DNA of 64,000 nucleotides from Trabulsiella odontotermitis (GCF_030053895.1 NZ_CP125781.1:4030001-4094000), one strand, 5' to 3'. Positions 16,969 through 25,685 are shown, numbered from the stretch's first letter. A program made the numbers and translations. The notes: generated by a model from the letters alone, not told the origin.

Positions 16969-18879
16969 TCAGAAACGGCTTACACACTCCATTGCCACCG
17001 CTTTAAATTCGCTAAAGCTTTGACAGGCGGAGAGTCTCTGCATGGCGCGCTCGCGCAGGAAGGTGACGAAAATGTCGTAAATCGCCATCGCTTCTTCGTA
17101 TTCGCTTTTACTGATCGCCAGCAGGAAAATCGCGTGCGCGGTTTCATCTCCCCAGCGGATACCCTGCGGCGCCAGCACGGTATAGACCACCGTTTTTTTC
17201 GCCAGCAGGCCAAGGGCGTGGGGCAACGCAATCCCTTCACCGAGCATGGTACTGACGATAGCCTCACGCTCGACCACCGAGGCATGGAATTCGGCATCGA
17301 CGAAACCCTCTTCGCAAAGGCTGTCACACAACTCACGGAACAACGTTTGCTGATCCATCGGCGTGTTGATCACCCGGAAATGAGAGGCATCAAAGAATTT
17401 TTCCAGCATCCACGGGCGCGTTCTGTCCACCAGCACCAGCTTGCCGATTTGCTCCAGTTGATAATCGGTCGGGAATGGCGCAATCGTCACCACCGGCTTG
17501 TCTTTTTCGCTGATACGAACGGTCGATATCACAAAGTCTTCGGCGATGCTTTCGCGGTCTTCATAGTCGCGCAGTGAAAGCGTATCGGTAATTTCAATCT
17601 GCGGATATTTTCGCAGCAGTACCGCTTCGATCATTCTGACCATCGCATTGCCGGCGTCGCACACCAGCAAGACGCGCGGCTGCCGCTGGTAACCAATGTT
17701 GTAATGGCGCTCAAGCCCGACGCCGATATGCAGCACCAGGAAACCGATCTCGTTTTCGCTGATGACGTACGGCGTGTATTTCCCCCAACTGGAGACTGCC
17801 GCCAGCGTCATGTCCCACGCCATCGGATAGTGCTGTTTGATGTTATCGAGCAGCGGATTGGGGATCATGATCTGGTAGCGCACCCGGGTGATCATCGTTT
17901 TGATATGGGTGAGCAGATCGGCGTGTAGTTGCGCATCGTTCAACAGGTTGTAGTTATATTGCGTGTTGATATAGCGAAGAATGTAGTTCACCAACGCTTC
18001 GTCATCGTCGGCGCTAATGGTTTCCGGATCAACATCCTGTACCTGGCGTGCAGCGATGTGCACGCACAGCCACTCCTCTTCCGCCGGTGATAACGTCTTC
18101 CCTGCCAGTTGCTGCAACGATGCCGCGATATCCTGTGCCGCATCGCGCACGTTCTGCGCAACATCTTCCGCGCTGAATTCTGACAGTGGGTAACCTTCGC
18201 TGATGCGGCGAACCGCCACCGCGCAATAGATACGCACAAAGCGCTCGCCTTCCGCCGTCAGGCGCACATGGTGGCGAGTAAACGCCTCCTGTAATACTTC
18301 CGCCAGCCGCTCCGGGACCCCGGCGTTGAGCGCCTCTTCGGTGATCAGCGGGTTGGCGCTGTCGGTTTGTGCCAGCTCCCATAACAGGTCCGTCAGACAG
18401 GCGCGAATGGACACTTCGCTGCCAAACAGTTTCATGCCATGACGCGGGCGGGTTTCCAGCGTCAGTTGATAGCGCTGAAAACGTTCGCGTACGTCAACCA
18501 TATCGCTTTGCAGCGTGGCGCGGCTGACAAACCATTCATCGGCTAAATCTTCCAGCTTGAGGGAAAAGGCAGAGGTGAGAAAGCGTACGGATAAGTAATT
18601 CACCCGCTCATGGGCAGTGCGCGGAATGCGCAACGCTTTCGGGCGTGAGGCATCCAGCGTCTGGTAACGTGAGGGGTCATCGATTTTCAGCTGATAACCA
18701 CTGCCGCGCGTCAGAATAAACTGCGCGCCATAGTGCAGCAGCAGTGAATTCAGCGCGGTAATATCAGCGCGAACGGTACGGGTGGAAACCGACAGTCGCT
18801 GCGCCAGTTCATCCTGCGGCAGCGTTTCGTTTTGCAGCAAATCAAACAGTTGCGCTAAACGTTGGTTGGGGAATCGCAC
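16969..18879 (-). CDS. BglG/MtlR-type transcription activator with PRD and PTS domains
   Basis: A 636-residue PTS-controlled regulator. In order: an N-terminal HTH (LAQRLSVSTRTVRADITALN), a second Mga-like HTH (about 100-180), two PRD regions with conserved His (about 190-400), a GatB-like EIIB domain with its Cys in LLVCDAGNA, and a C-terminal EIIA domain with the active His in ALPHALG. In this family PTS components phosphorylate PRD, EIIB and EIIA residues to set DNA binding. It is the last gene of the minus-strand cassette, 49 bp after the lactonase-like gene, so it probably regulates it. The start is a GTG (18879) behind GAGG. The target substrate is unknown. Confidence 0.85.
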   Translation of the reverse strand: MRFPNQRLAQLFDLLQNETLPQDELAQRLSVSTRTVRADITALNSLLLHYGAQFILTRGSGYQLKIDDPSRYQTLDASRPKALRIPRTAHERVNYLSVRFLTSAFSLKLEDLADEWFVSRATLQSDMVDVRERFQRYQLTLETRPRHGMKLFGSEVSIRACLTDLLWELAQTDSANPLITEEALNAGVPERLAEVLQEAFTRHHVRLTAEGERFVRIYCAVAVRRISEGYPLSEFSAEDVAQNVRDAAQDIAASLQQLAGKTLSPAEEEWLCVHIAARQVQDVDPETISADDDEALVNYILRYINTQYNYNLLNDAQLHADLLTHIKTMITRVRYQIMIPNPLLDNIKQHYPMAWDMTLAAVSSWGKYTPYVISENEIGFLVLHIGVGLERHYNIGYQRQPRVLLVCDAGNAMVRMIEAVLLRKYPQIEITDTLSLRDYEDRESIAEDFVISTVRISEKDKPVVTIAPFPTDYQLEQIGKLVLVDRTRPWMLEKFFDASHFRVINTPMDQQTLFRELCDSLCEEGFVDAEFHASVVEREAIVSTMLGEGIALPHALGLLAKKTVVYTVLAPQGIRWGDETAHAIFLLAISKSEYEEAMAIYDIFVTFLRERAMQRLSACQSFSEFKAVAMECVSRF

Positions 18880-18928
18880 GTCAGTTTCCTCTCTGATTGG
18901 CGGGCACCTCGCGCACCCGCCTTACCAC

Positions 18929-20080
18929 TTAGGGTTTTGATGATATGACCATTTGCGATGGGCTTCCCACCGCCGTGTAGTCCTCTGCAAAGGTTAACTT
19001 GCCATCAGTCGGCGACACGCTGAAACGGGTGATATTGTCGCTGCGCTGATTCATCACATACAGCCAGCGGCCTTGTGCGTCGAGCGTCAGCGTGCGCGGA
19101 TAGTCGCCGCGCGTCCAGATATCCTGCTGGTGTGTCAGTGTACCGTCGGCCGTTACAGTAAAGTGACCAATACTGTTATGCAAACGGTTGGCAACATACA
19201 GCTGTTTTCCGTCCTGGCTTAACACCAGACCCGCAGCAAAACTGGTGCCTTTGTAACCGTCCGGTAATGCCGAAATCGTTTTACCCTCGCGCAGTGTGCC
19301 GGTGGCCGTATCCAGTTGATAGTAAGTTAGCGTAGAAGCTTCTTCGTTAATCAGCCACAGGCCGTTACCTTTCGGGGTAAAGACAAAGTGGCGCGGACCG
19401 GCGCCGTTAGAGGAAGCTGCCACAAACGGCGGATCGTTCGGCGTCAGCTTGCCGCTCGCGGCGTCAAAGCGGTATTGATAGACGCGATCCAGCCCCAGAT
19501 CGGTAGAAAAAACATATTTCCCGCTGGGATCAGCGGCGATCATGTGGGCATGCGGGCCATTATGATCACTAATAGCAAAACTGCCTTCGACAGCGCCTTC
19601 AGGCTTTGCCGCGCCCGCCGGACCTTCGTCCTGATGCGTATCGCTCGCCTCGCCCAGGCTGCCATCCGCCTTCACCGGCAACACGGCAATCGAACCGCTG
19701 ACGTAGTTTGCCACCAGCAAATGTTTGCCATCCGGGGTCAGCGAGAGATAAACCGGCCCGGCACCGCCAGAAGCGGCCTGATTCAGCTCGCTCAGTTCAC
19801 CCTTTTCATTAATGCGCCAGGCCTGCACGACACCTTTTTCAACTTCGCTGGCGGCATACAGCGTTTTACCATCTGCGGAGACGGTGAGCTGTGCAGCGTT
19901 AGGTAGCGTGCTGACCAGCGTTTTGTCGCTGAGTACGCCGGTTTGTGGATCAACCGAAAAACGGTACAACCCTTCACCATTCGGATTGTAGGTGCCCACC
20001 CAGGCAAACTGCGTTTGCGCCGTGGCGGCGGTGGCGAGCAGAGAAAATGAAGCAACAAGCAGATGACGTGCGCAAAGCAT
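18929..20080 (-). CDS. Exported lactonase-like seven-bladed beta-propeller
   Basis: A 383-residue protein of the lactonase family (Pfam lactonase, 6-phosphogluconolactonase-like propeller). An N-terminal signal peptide (about residues 1-21, LLVASFSLLATAATA) predicts periplasmic location, unlike cytoplasmic Pgl. Repeated propeller blades carry signatures such as LTVSADGKTLYAAS, LSLTPDGKHLLVANY and PRTLTLDAQGRWLYVMN. AAGGAG precedes the ATG at 20080. It lies 80 bp after the dgaF-like gene on the same strand. It may open a sugar lactone before uptake; that role is inferred, and many family members have no proven activity. Confidence 0.75.
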   Translation of the reverse strand: MLCARHLLVASFSLLATAATAQTQFAWVGTYNPNGEGLYRFSVDPQTGVLSDKTLVSTLPNAAQLTVSADGKTLYAASEVEKGVVQAWRINEKGELSELNQAASGGAGPVYLSLTPDGKHLLVANYVSGSIAVLPVKADGSLGEASDTHQDEGPAGAAKPEGAVEGSFAISDHNGPHAHMIAADPSGKYVFSTDLGLDRVYQYRFDAASGKLTPNDPPFVAASSNGAGPRHFVFTPKGNGLWLINEEASTLTYYQLDTATGTLREGKTISALPDGYKGTSFAAGLVLSQDGKQLYVANRLHNSIGHFTVTADGTLTHQQDIWTRGDYPRTLTLDAQGRWLYVMNQRSDNITRFSVSPTDGKLTFAEDYTAVGSPSQMVISSKP

Positions 20081-20102
20081 ATTAACTCCTTGATGGATCG
20101 AC

Positions 20103-20158
20103 AGAGATTATTTTCCCTTCACTCCGGCCCTCCCCTTACGGGAGAGGGCGAAGGGGCA
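20103..20158. repeat. GC-rich hairpin between dgaF-like and lactonase-like genes
   Basis: The centre CCCTCCCC...GGGAGAGGG forms an imperfect hairpin. It resembles the hairpins at 32881-32907 and 38173-38193. It could terminate or stabilise the upstream operon transcript. Confidence 0.45.
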
Positions 20159-20160
20159 GG

Positions 20161-20901
20161 TTATTTAACCCGTTGTTTGGTCATCGCCAGCAACTGGCGT
20201 ACATCGTCAGGGCGGGTATCACCACTGGCTTTATCAATGATTGAGCTATAGATGTGCGGAATGATTTTGCTGACCCCGGCGTCGAGCGCGATCTGCAGGA
20301 TCTCGCCGAAGTTTTCCAGATCAATCCCCCCGGTTGGCTCCAGCCAGAAATCATGACGGGCGCAGGCTTCCGCCACGGCTTTGTATTCGTCACGGCACTT
20401 GAGGCCACCCATCGGGAAATATTTCACCGAGCTGCCGCCCATGTCTTTCAGCAGGGCGATAGCGGTGTCTACCGGCACAATACCGTCCGCTTCAGTGCTG
20501 CTTAGCGGGCCGGTGGAGATCTTCACCTTGCCTGGCGTGCCGGTCGGTGAAATCAGACCATTGACCACGGTCTGGTTCTGTCCCAGCAGCGCGCGGCTGG
20601 TCGCCACGCCGGTGAACACCTGGTTCACGTGCTGCGGCTGTACCTGACGGGAGATTTCACTGACCATTGCCGACTGATTCGGATCGCCCGCGCCCAACCC
20701 GACGGACAGCGCGTTATCGATAAGCGCCGCATAGTCACGCATATCCGCCACCGCCGTGGCGACATCCGGGTAATTTTTGGAGAGCACACCGACCAGCACG
20801 TGGCCTTCTGCCGCTTCATAAATAGCGCTGGCATTCGCTTTGCTTCCCGCCAGCACGTTCAGGCAGACACGGTCACGATAGAAATTCGGGGTCAGTTTCA
20901 T
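20161..20901 (-). CDS. DgaF-family 2-dehydro-3-deoxy-phosphogluconate aldolase
   Basis: A 246-residue TIM-barrel aldolase of the DgaF family, homologous to the enzyme that cleaves 2-keto-3-deoxygluconate-6-phosphate in Salmonella D-glucosaminate catabolism. Expected products are pyruvate and glyceraldehyde-3-phosphate. Notable segments are GGSSVKYFPMGGLKC, where the Lys is a Schiff-base candidate, and WLEPTGGIDLENFGEI near the phosphate site. It overlaps the dgaE-like gene by 4 bases, and together they form the classic DgaE-DgaF pair. Reaction inferred from family; the phosphorylated substrate depends on an uptake route not proven here. Confidence 0.82.
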   Translation of the reverse strand: MKLTPNFYRDRVCLNVLAGSKANASAIYEAAEGHVLVGVLSKNYPDVATAVADMRDYAALIDNALSVGLGAGDPNQSAMVSEISRQVQPQHVNQVFTGVATSRALLGQNQTVVNGLISPTGTPGKVKISTGPLSSTEADGIVPVDTAIALLKDMGGSSVKYFPMGGLKCRDEYKAVAEACARHDFWLEPTGGIDLENFGEILQIALDAGVSKIIPHIYSSIIDKASGDTRPDDVRQLLAMTKQRVK

Positions 20902-22016
20902 GCTTTTTTCTCCTTATTTAGTACTTCGGCAATACGGCGAGCGACAATTTCAAGCTGATCGGCGTTAACGCTACGCACATCGGCTTCGATGATCCCTTCG
21001 TTCGCTTTATAACCACGGAAATAAATCGCGTACTGCCCTTGTTTGAGGGCGTTGACCAGATCGCCGGTCGCTACGTTGGTCACGGCTTCATCAAATTTGA
21101 TTTCAGTACGGGCAATGTCACGTCCGGCGCTGTCCCATACCACACGGGCAGTCACCCCATTCAGGGTATTGAGCTGGTTGATGAATGGCGTCATCTTCGC
21201 CACCATCTCATCGCCGCTCTCTTTGCTGGCGGTGAGGTAATGTTCGATGGCGCAGGTCAGACCGAGAATGCCCTCTTTCCCGACTTTCATCGCCCGGCCA
21301 ATGCCCGCCGTCTGGCGTTTCACCCATTCAACGTACTGCGTTTTGCCGATCACCAGACCGCTGGTTGGCCCTTCAATGGCTTTCGCGCCGCTGTAGATCA
21401 CCAGATCGGCGCCCATGCGGTAGTAGCACTGCAAATCTTCCTCAGCGGCAGCGTCGACAATCAGCGGCAGATTATGCTTACGCGCCACAACGGCGGCCTG
21501 CTCAACGCTGAGCATGCTTTTCTGTACGCAGTGGTGAGATTTGATATACAAAATGGCGGCCGTGCGCGGGGTGATTGCCGCCGCCAGTTGATCGGCTGAG
21601 CATTCGTTGGCATAGCCCGCTTCCACCAGCTTACCGCCGCCGAGTGCGACCATCGTGCCCACCGGCGCGCCAAAGTTGACGTTATGCCCTTTTGGCAGCA
21701 CGATTTCGTTATTTTCAATCGGTGTGACGTGCAGGTTTTCCAGTAGCCAGTCGCTGTCTTTCACCAGCACCGCCGCCACCGACTGCGCGATCCCCGCAGA
21801 AGCGCAAGAGACCACCGTCGCCCCTTCCACTTCCAGCAGTTTTGCAATGTATTCCCCGGTTTTGTTGACCAGATCTTTCATTTCAAAGTAATGGTTCATG
21901 CCGCTCATGACGGCCTCGACCACTTCCGGACGCGGCGTGGAAACCCCCAACGCCGTCATGCGGCCGGACGTATTAATGACTTGTTTTAAATTATATTTTT
22001 CAAAAATCGAAGGCAT
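20898..22016 (-). CDS. DgaE-family PLP-dependent ammonia-lyase
   Basis: A 372-residue fold-type I PLP enzyme of the SelA-like/DgaE group. The characterised Salmonella DgaE converts D-glucosaminate-6-phosphate to 2-keto-3-deoxygluconate-6-phosphate and ammonia. The PLP Lys is Lys212 in IYSGAKAIEGPTSG, and LIVDAAAEED carries the Asp that pairs with the pyridine nitrogen. It overlaps both its neighbours (4 and 17 bases), which indicates tight co-translation with the amidohydrolase and aldolase. The true amino-sugar acid substrate is unknown. Confidence 0.82.
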   Translation of the reverse strand: MPSIFEKYNLKQVINTSGRMTALGVSTPRPEVVEAVMSGMNHYFEMKDLVNKTGEYIAKLLEVEGATVVSCASAGIAQSVAAVLVKDSDWLLENLHVTPIENNEIVLPKGHNVNFGAPVGTMVALGGGKLVEAGYANECSADQLAAAITPRTAAILYIKSHHCVQKSMLSVEQAAVVARKHNLPLIVDAAAEEDLQCYYRMGADLVIYSGAKAIEGPTSGLVIGKTQYVEWVKRQTAGIGRAMKVGKEGILGLTCAIEHYLTASKESGDEMVAKMTPFINQLNTLNGVTARVVWDSAGRDIARTEIKFDEAVTNVATGDLVNALKQGQYAIYFRGYKANEGIIEADVRSVNADQLEIVARRIAEVLNKEKKA

Positions 22017-23133
22017 GTTCCGTTCTCCCTTGTTCGGTCATATAGCCCTTGCCCGCGCGAATGGCGGCCAGCGGCAGCAGAATGTTGTCAACCTGCAGGC
22101 TTTCGTTTTCGGCATCCACCATCACCGTGGCCTGATGTTTCAGCGTGAAGAGGGTCAGATCAGCGTCAAAGCCCTCGGCCAGACGCCCTTTGCGCGTTAA
22201 GCGCAGCCCTTCAGCCGCATGGTCGGTCACACAGGCGATCACCTGCGGTAGCGACAGACCAATGGCAAGAAATTTCGACATCACGCTCGCCAGAGAACGT
22301 ACCGGGCCGTCGATACGGTTACGGCAGTAGATATCCGAGCTGATGGTGTGCGGCAGAATACCCATGCTGATGGCGCGTCGCGCTACTTCAAAGCTGAAAC
22401 TGGCGGTGCCGTGGCCTACATCAAGGCGTACACCGCGCTGAATGGCGCGAGTAATAGAAGCTCGCAGTTCGCCCGCGGGCGTCAGAATGCGGTTTGGTTT
22501 GCCGTTATAGCAGTGAGTAATGATATCGCCGGAGGTCAGCAGCTCCGCGATTTCATCGAGATTCGGCGGATTGTTGCCGATATGCACCATCAGCGGCAGG
22601 TCGCCATTCTCTTTCTGGATACTTTTGGCGTGCTCCAGCGGCGTGATGCCGTTTTCGCCGACCACGCTGCTGCTCATACGCGCTTTCAGCCCGACGATAA
22701 AATCCGGGTGGCGTTTAACCGCGTCGCGAACCGCAGCGGCATCGATGTTCGCCATGTTCGACAGTTCGTTCTGGGCAATCAGCCCGACGCGGGAGATATT
22801 CAGCAACGCATAAACTTCGGTGCTGGCCTGACGGGTCAACTGGTAGAAATCGTCAATGTCGTCCGCGCCAGTGCTACCAGCGTCGATGACTGTGGTGACG
22901 CCCGTCGCGATGCCGACACTGTCAGGTTCATCATGATAAATCGGGGATTTCGGGTAGCAATGAACGTGGGAGTCAATCCAGCCTGCGCTGACATAAACCT
23001 CGCCGTGAAGCTCTACCGTCTTTTTCGCGGGTGCGGTGATGTCGCCCAGCGCGGCAATTTTACCGTCCAGAATGGCGATATCGGTCAGGGTATCGTCGAC
23101 AAGGCGCGCACGGCGCAGGAGTAAATCAAACAT
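22000..23133 (-). CDS. Amidohydrolase/deacetylase of the EF_0837 type
   Basis: A 377-residue metal-dependent hydrolase of the amidohydrolase superfamily. The beta-strand 1 HxH is SHVHCYP (His56, His58), the probable carboxylated Lys is in VGLKARM, the next His ligands are in LMVHIGNN and ITHCYNG, and the terminal Asp is in ISSDIYC. The family occurs next to DgaE/DgaF and DUF4310 genes in Enterococcus and Aeromonas islands and is annotated as an amidohydrolase or deacetylase of unknown substrate. It probably removes an acyl group before the ammonia-lyase step. It overlaps the dgaE-like gene by 17 bases. A REP element separates it from the membrane genes upstream. Confidence 0.82.
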   Translation of the reverse strand: MFDLLLRRARLVDDTLTDIAILDGKIAALGDITAPAKKTVELHGEVYVSAGWIDSHVHCYPKSPIYHDEPDSVGIATGVTTVIDAGSTGADDIDDFYQLTRQASTEVYALLNISRVGLIAQNELSNMANIDAAAVRDAVKRHPDFIVGLKARMSSSVVGENGITPLEHAKSIQKENGDLPLMVHIGNNPPNLDEIAELLTSGDIITHCYNGKPNRILTPAGELRASITRAIQRGVRLDVGHGTASFSFEVARRAISMGILPHTISSDIYCRNRIDGPVRSLASVMSKFLAIGLSLPQVIACVTDHAAEGLRLTRKGRLAEGFDADLTLFTLKHQATVMVDAENESLQVDNILLPLAAIRAGKGYMTEQGRTEHAFDF

Positions 23134-23164
23134 GTTTTTCTCCTGTGAGAATGAGTAAACCTTT

Positions 23165-23233
23165 TGCCGGATGGCGGCGAAAACGCCTTATCCGGCCTAC
23201 AAAATCGCACCGACTTGCAGGCCGGATAAGCGC
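23165..23233. repeat. REP/BIME element
   Basis: Two facing copies of the enterobacterial REP motif (GCCGGATGGCGGC... CTTATCCGGC and GCCGGATAAGCGC) lie between the amidohydrolase and DUF4310 genes. Such elements stabilise upstream mRNA or bind gyrase and may separate membrane-gene output from enzyme-gene output. Confidence 0.88.
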
Positions 23234-23878
23234 TTAACTAATAGCTATCGGGAACAGGGAACCGAGGATCATGGCGCCAAGAATGGCTCCCCCGGTGATC
23301 GGCTTCTGCCAGAGGTAAAACAGCAGCGCGCCAATCAGTGAACCCACGCCAATCGGAATGGACGCGGTCATCGCGCTCAGGATAATCAACGGACCGAGGA
23401 AGCGGCCTGACGCGTTACCGGCACCCATCATGACATCGGCACCATAGGTGGAGTCGCTCTGGTTGATGGTGAACTTACGCGCCAGAATGATGACGTAACC
23501 AATCGCCAGACCAATCACCAGACCGGTCACCAGCGACGCAATAAAGTTCGTCACCGGGAACATAATCCCCGCGCCCAGCAGCAAGGCCGGAACCCCAAGA
23601 CCGACACCGGTCTGAATGGCGCCGCCGATATCGAGGATCCCCACCAGAGAACCTTCGATGATACGGGCAAACAGGAAGCTCGCGCCAAACGCCGCGACCG
23701 CACCGTATACGCCGGTATCAATCCCCGCTTTCAGCATGGCCACGAAGGCCACTTCGTTAAACGCGCCGATACCGTAGAGGTAATACATGTGCGTCCCGGC
23801 GAACACGCCGGAGGAGAGCAGGCCAACAAAGATCGGGAACGACCAGTCGGCATACCAAAAACCTTTTTTCTCTTCCAT
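23234..23878 (-). CDS. DUF4310 membrane protein
   Basis: A 214-residue integral membrane protein with about five to six hydrophobic segments rich in Gly (for example GVGLGVPALLLGAG). It matches the DUF4310 (EF_0833-type) family, found only in a conserved island with DUF4311, DUF4312, an SFCGS protein, a PRD protein, an amidohydrolase, a DgaE and a DgaF. Function unproven. With the preceding DUF4311 gene, 12 bp away, it is a likely transport subunit. Confidence 0.8.
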   Translation of the reverse strand: MEEKKGFWYADWSFPIFVGLLSSGVFAGTHMYYLYGIGAFNEVAFVAMLKAGIDTGVYGAVAAFGASFLFARIIEGSLVGILDIGGAIQTGVGLGVPALLLGAGIMFPVTNFIASLVTGLVIGLAIGYVIILARKFTINQSDSTYGADVMMGAGNASGRFLGPLIILSAMTASIPIGVGSLIGALLFYLWQKPITGGAILGAMILGSLFPIAIS

Positions 23879-23890
23879 TTCAGGCTCCTG

Positions 23891-24667
23891 TTATTTACCG
23901 CTGAGAGAGTTATGGATCACATCCAGCCAGTTCGGGACGGTCAGATGGAAAGATTCGATCATTTTCATGTCGAAGCCGCGGAAGAAGCCGCTCAGGACGA
24001 ACAGCGCCACAATCGCCACCATCATCACTTTGGTCACGCGATGCCAGCCACTCTCTTCAACGCCTTTACCGATGAGAATACCCAGTACCAGACCCGGTAC
24101 GGCGTTACCCATGATCAGCTGCGCTGCGCCGCCGAAGACAGTTGCCCAGAAGCCGGATTTTTTACCCGCATCGATAGCCGCCAGCCAGAAGATCACCGGC
24201 ATCACGGTATTCACCAGCAGGTTTGCCGCCGGCACCAGAACCTTCACCGCCGTCACCTGCAGCGCTTCCGGTACGGACGAGGCGGTCAGGTTAAGGAAGG
24301 TCACCACGATCATGCCGATCACGCCGCAGGCGATCGCCATTTTCTTCGGATCGTGCAGTGTTTCGCCGACATTGCGGTTTTTCAGCATCAGCGCTGCCGC
24401 ACCCCAGTTAGGAATAATGCGGTGGTCGACGTCCTGTGTGAAAGAGCCCGCCGCAACAGAAGAGGCCCACGCGTTGAAGAAAAAGCCTAACCCAAAGGAG
24501 AAGTGAGACGCCGGGTCCCCTTCGCAAGAGTTCAGTTCCCCCAACGTACGAAACGCGCCCATCCCCTGTGTGGTGGGCGCATGAAACATGCGTGCAGCCC
24601 CAGCACCCACGCCGACGCCCACGAGGCCACCGATGATGAGTGATTTTATTAAAATTATCAGGAACAT
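23891..24667 (-). CDS. DUF4311 membrane protein
   Basis: A 258-residue protein with about six to seven membrane segments. It matches the DUF4311 (EF_0832-type) family. A signature segment is GELNSCEGDPASHFSFGLG, and QDVDHRIIPNWGAAA follows. It is always seen beside DUF4310, so the two may form a two-chain permease. No known transporter family was recognised. Start ATG 24667. Confidence 0.8.
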   Translation of the reverse strand: MFLIILIKSLIIGGLVGVGVGAGAARMFHAPTTQGMGAFRTLGELNSCEGDPASHFSFGLGFFFNAWASSVAAGSFTQDVDHRIIPNWGAAALMLKNRNVGETLHDPKKMAIACGVIGMIVVTFLNLTASSVPEALQVTAVKVLVPAANLLVNTVMPVIFWLAAIDAGKKSGFWATVFGGAAQLIMGNAVPGLVLGILIGKGVEESGWHRVTKVMMVAIVALFVLSGFFRGFDMKMIESFHLTVPNWLDVIHNSLSGK

Positions 24668-24689
24668 TAGTCTGCCCTTTTAGTAAGAA

Positions 24690-24989
24690 TCAGCGTTGCG
24701 TGACAAAATCTACCCTGTCGAGGTTGATGGCGGTCACGTTGACGGTGACATCCAGCTCCACGCTGTACGACCGTCTTTCCCGGCGCAGAAAGAAGAACAA
24801 AAATGCTTCCTTACGCACCGCTTCACGCGCATGAACAACTTGCACATCCTGTGGCTCAATACGCAGTAAAATGTGCGGTGAACTCTTCATCACCGCTGAT
24901 TGCACCTGGTTAAGCGCATCGGCAAAAGCGCGTGCTTTTGAGTCGCCTTTGCCCTTAACCCTCACCGTGGTGGTGAACTGCTCTTTCAT
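24690..24989 (-). CDS. DUF4312 small cytoplasmic protein
   Basis: A 99-residue soluble protein of the DUF4312 (EF_0831-type) family. It shows alternating beta and alpha character with basic patches (FFLRRERRSYSVELDV). It has no membrane segment and no catalytic motif that I recognise. It sits between the SFCGS gene (2 bp away) and DUF4311 in the same operon. Possibly an accessory subunit of the DUF4310/4311 complex. Confidence 0.75.
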   Translation of the reverse strand: MKEQFTTTVRVKGKGDSKARAFADALNQVQSAVMKSSPHILLRIEPQDVQVVHAREAVRKEAFLFFFLRRERRSYSVELDVTVNVTAINLDRVDFVTQR

Positions 24990-24991
24990 AG

Positions 24992-25357
24992 TTATGCGCC
25001 GTATTTCTTTTTCCAGGCTTCCACCAGGCGTTCGCCCAGCTCTTCTTTATCCATAAAGCCAAAGCCCAGAACATTGCAGCCTTCATTGATGGCCGTTACG
25101 CCCTCATCCACAGAACGCATGCCGTATTTCGCTTTGTAGCCATATTTGTTTTGCGCCGTAATGGCGCCAGCGCCACCACTACCGCAGAAAGAGATACCGA
25201 AGGTGGCGTTTTCCGCTTTCATCACATCGCCAAGCTTCATATCTGCCGCCACACCCGGAACAACCACGGCACGGCCACCGGCTTTCTCAACGCCTGCAGC
25301 CACTTTCTGTCCTTTGCCAAGGCGATCGCCAATTACAACGGTAATCTGTTCCATCAT
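24992..25357 (-). CDS. Glycine-rich SFCGS family protein
   Basis: A 121-residue soluble protein with the family signature ISFCGSGGAGAITAQNKYG around Cys58. It belongs to the EF_0830-type family of the conserved cassette. The loop C-G-S-G-G-A-G resembles the Cys/phosphate-binding loops of some PTS EIIB domains (CGTGxxxS), but it is mid-protein instead of after the first strand. Any phosphotransfer role is speculation. A second Cys lies in NEGCNVLGFG. A second ATG at 25354 has better spacing (6 bp) to AAGGAG than 25357. Confidence 0.75.
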   Translation of the reverse strand: MMEQITVVIGDRLGKGQKVAAGVEKAGGRAVVVPGVAADMKLGDVMKAENATFGISFCGSGGAGAITAQNKYGYKAKYGMRSVDEGVTAINEGCNVLGFGFMDKEELGERLVEAWKKKYGA

Positions 25358-25364
25358 TTGCTCC

Positions 25365-25685
25365 TTAAAGGTTGTCTTTCGCTACTTCGAAGTGAACGGA
25401 GAGCAGCCAGGCTTCTTCCTCAGGGAGGTTGCCAAACTGCGCGACCACTTCTCGGGCAAGCGTCATTGAATCTTGTGAAATTTCTTCGAACAGGCTGGCA
25501 TCCACTTCGGGCAGCGGTTCACCGGTCACTGACCGATGCGCCATCGCGCGGACATGAGAGGTCAGCATCTGCTCCTGTACTGCATTGGGGAGGATGTTGT
25601 GGCGGCTGAGCAGCGCAAAGGTCTGCTTCAGCATGGTATCGGCAAGTTTCTCTGTCTGAACTGCCTGGTCCCCAACGTCGTTCAT
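25365..25685 (-). CDS. Single-PRD protein of the EF_0829 type
   Basis: A 106-residue protein consisting of one PTS regulation domain (PRD) with His in LTSHVRAMAHRS and SVHFEVA. It has no DNA-binding domain, so it likely senses or relays phosphorylation to the cassette's regulator. It is the first gene of the minus-strand cassette. I prefer ATG 25685, which has CGGAG 5 bp upstream and gives the family length. The longer frame begins with a GTG at 25778 inside a palindrome and has no ribosome site. Confidence 0.8.
   Translation of the reverse strand: MNDVGDQAVQTEKLADTMLKQTFALLSRHNILPNAVQEQMLTSHVRAMAHRSVTGEPLPEVDASLFEEISQDSMTLAREVVAQFGNLPEEEAWLLSVHFEVAKDNL

Noticed and set aside
22348..23124. 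258-codon plus-strand frame
   Set aside because: Antisense to the amidohydrolase gene, which has all its metal ligands.
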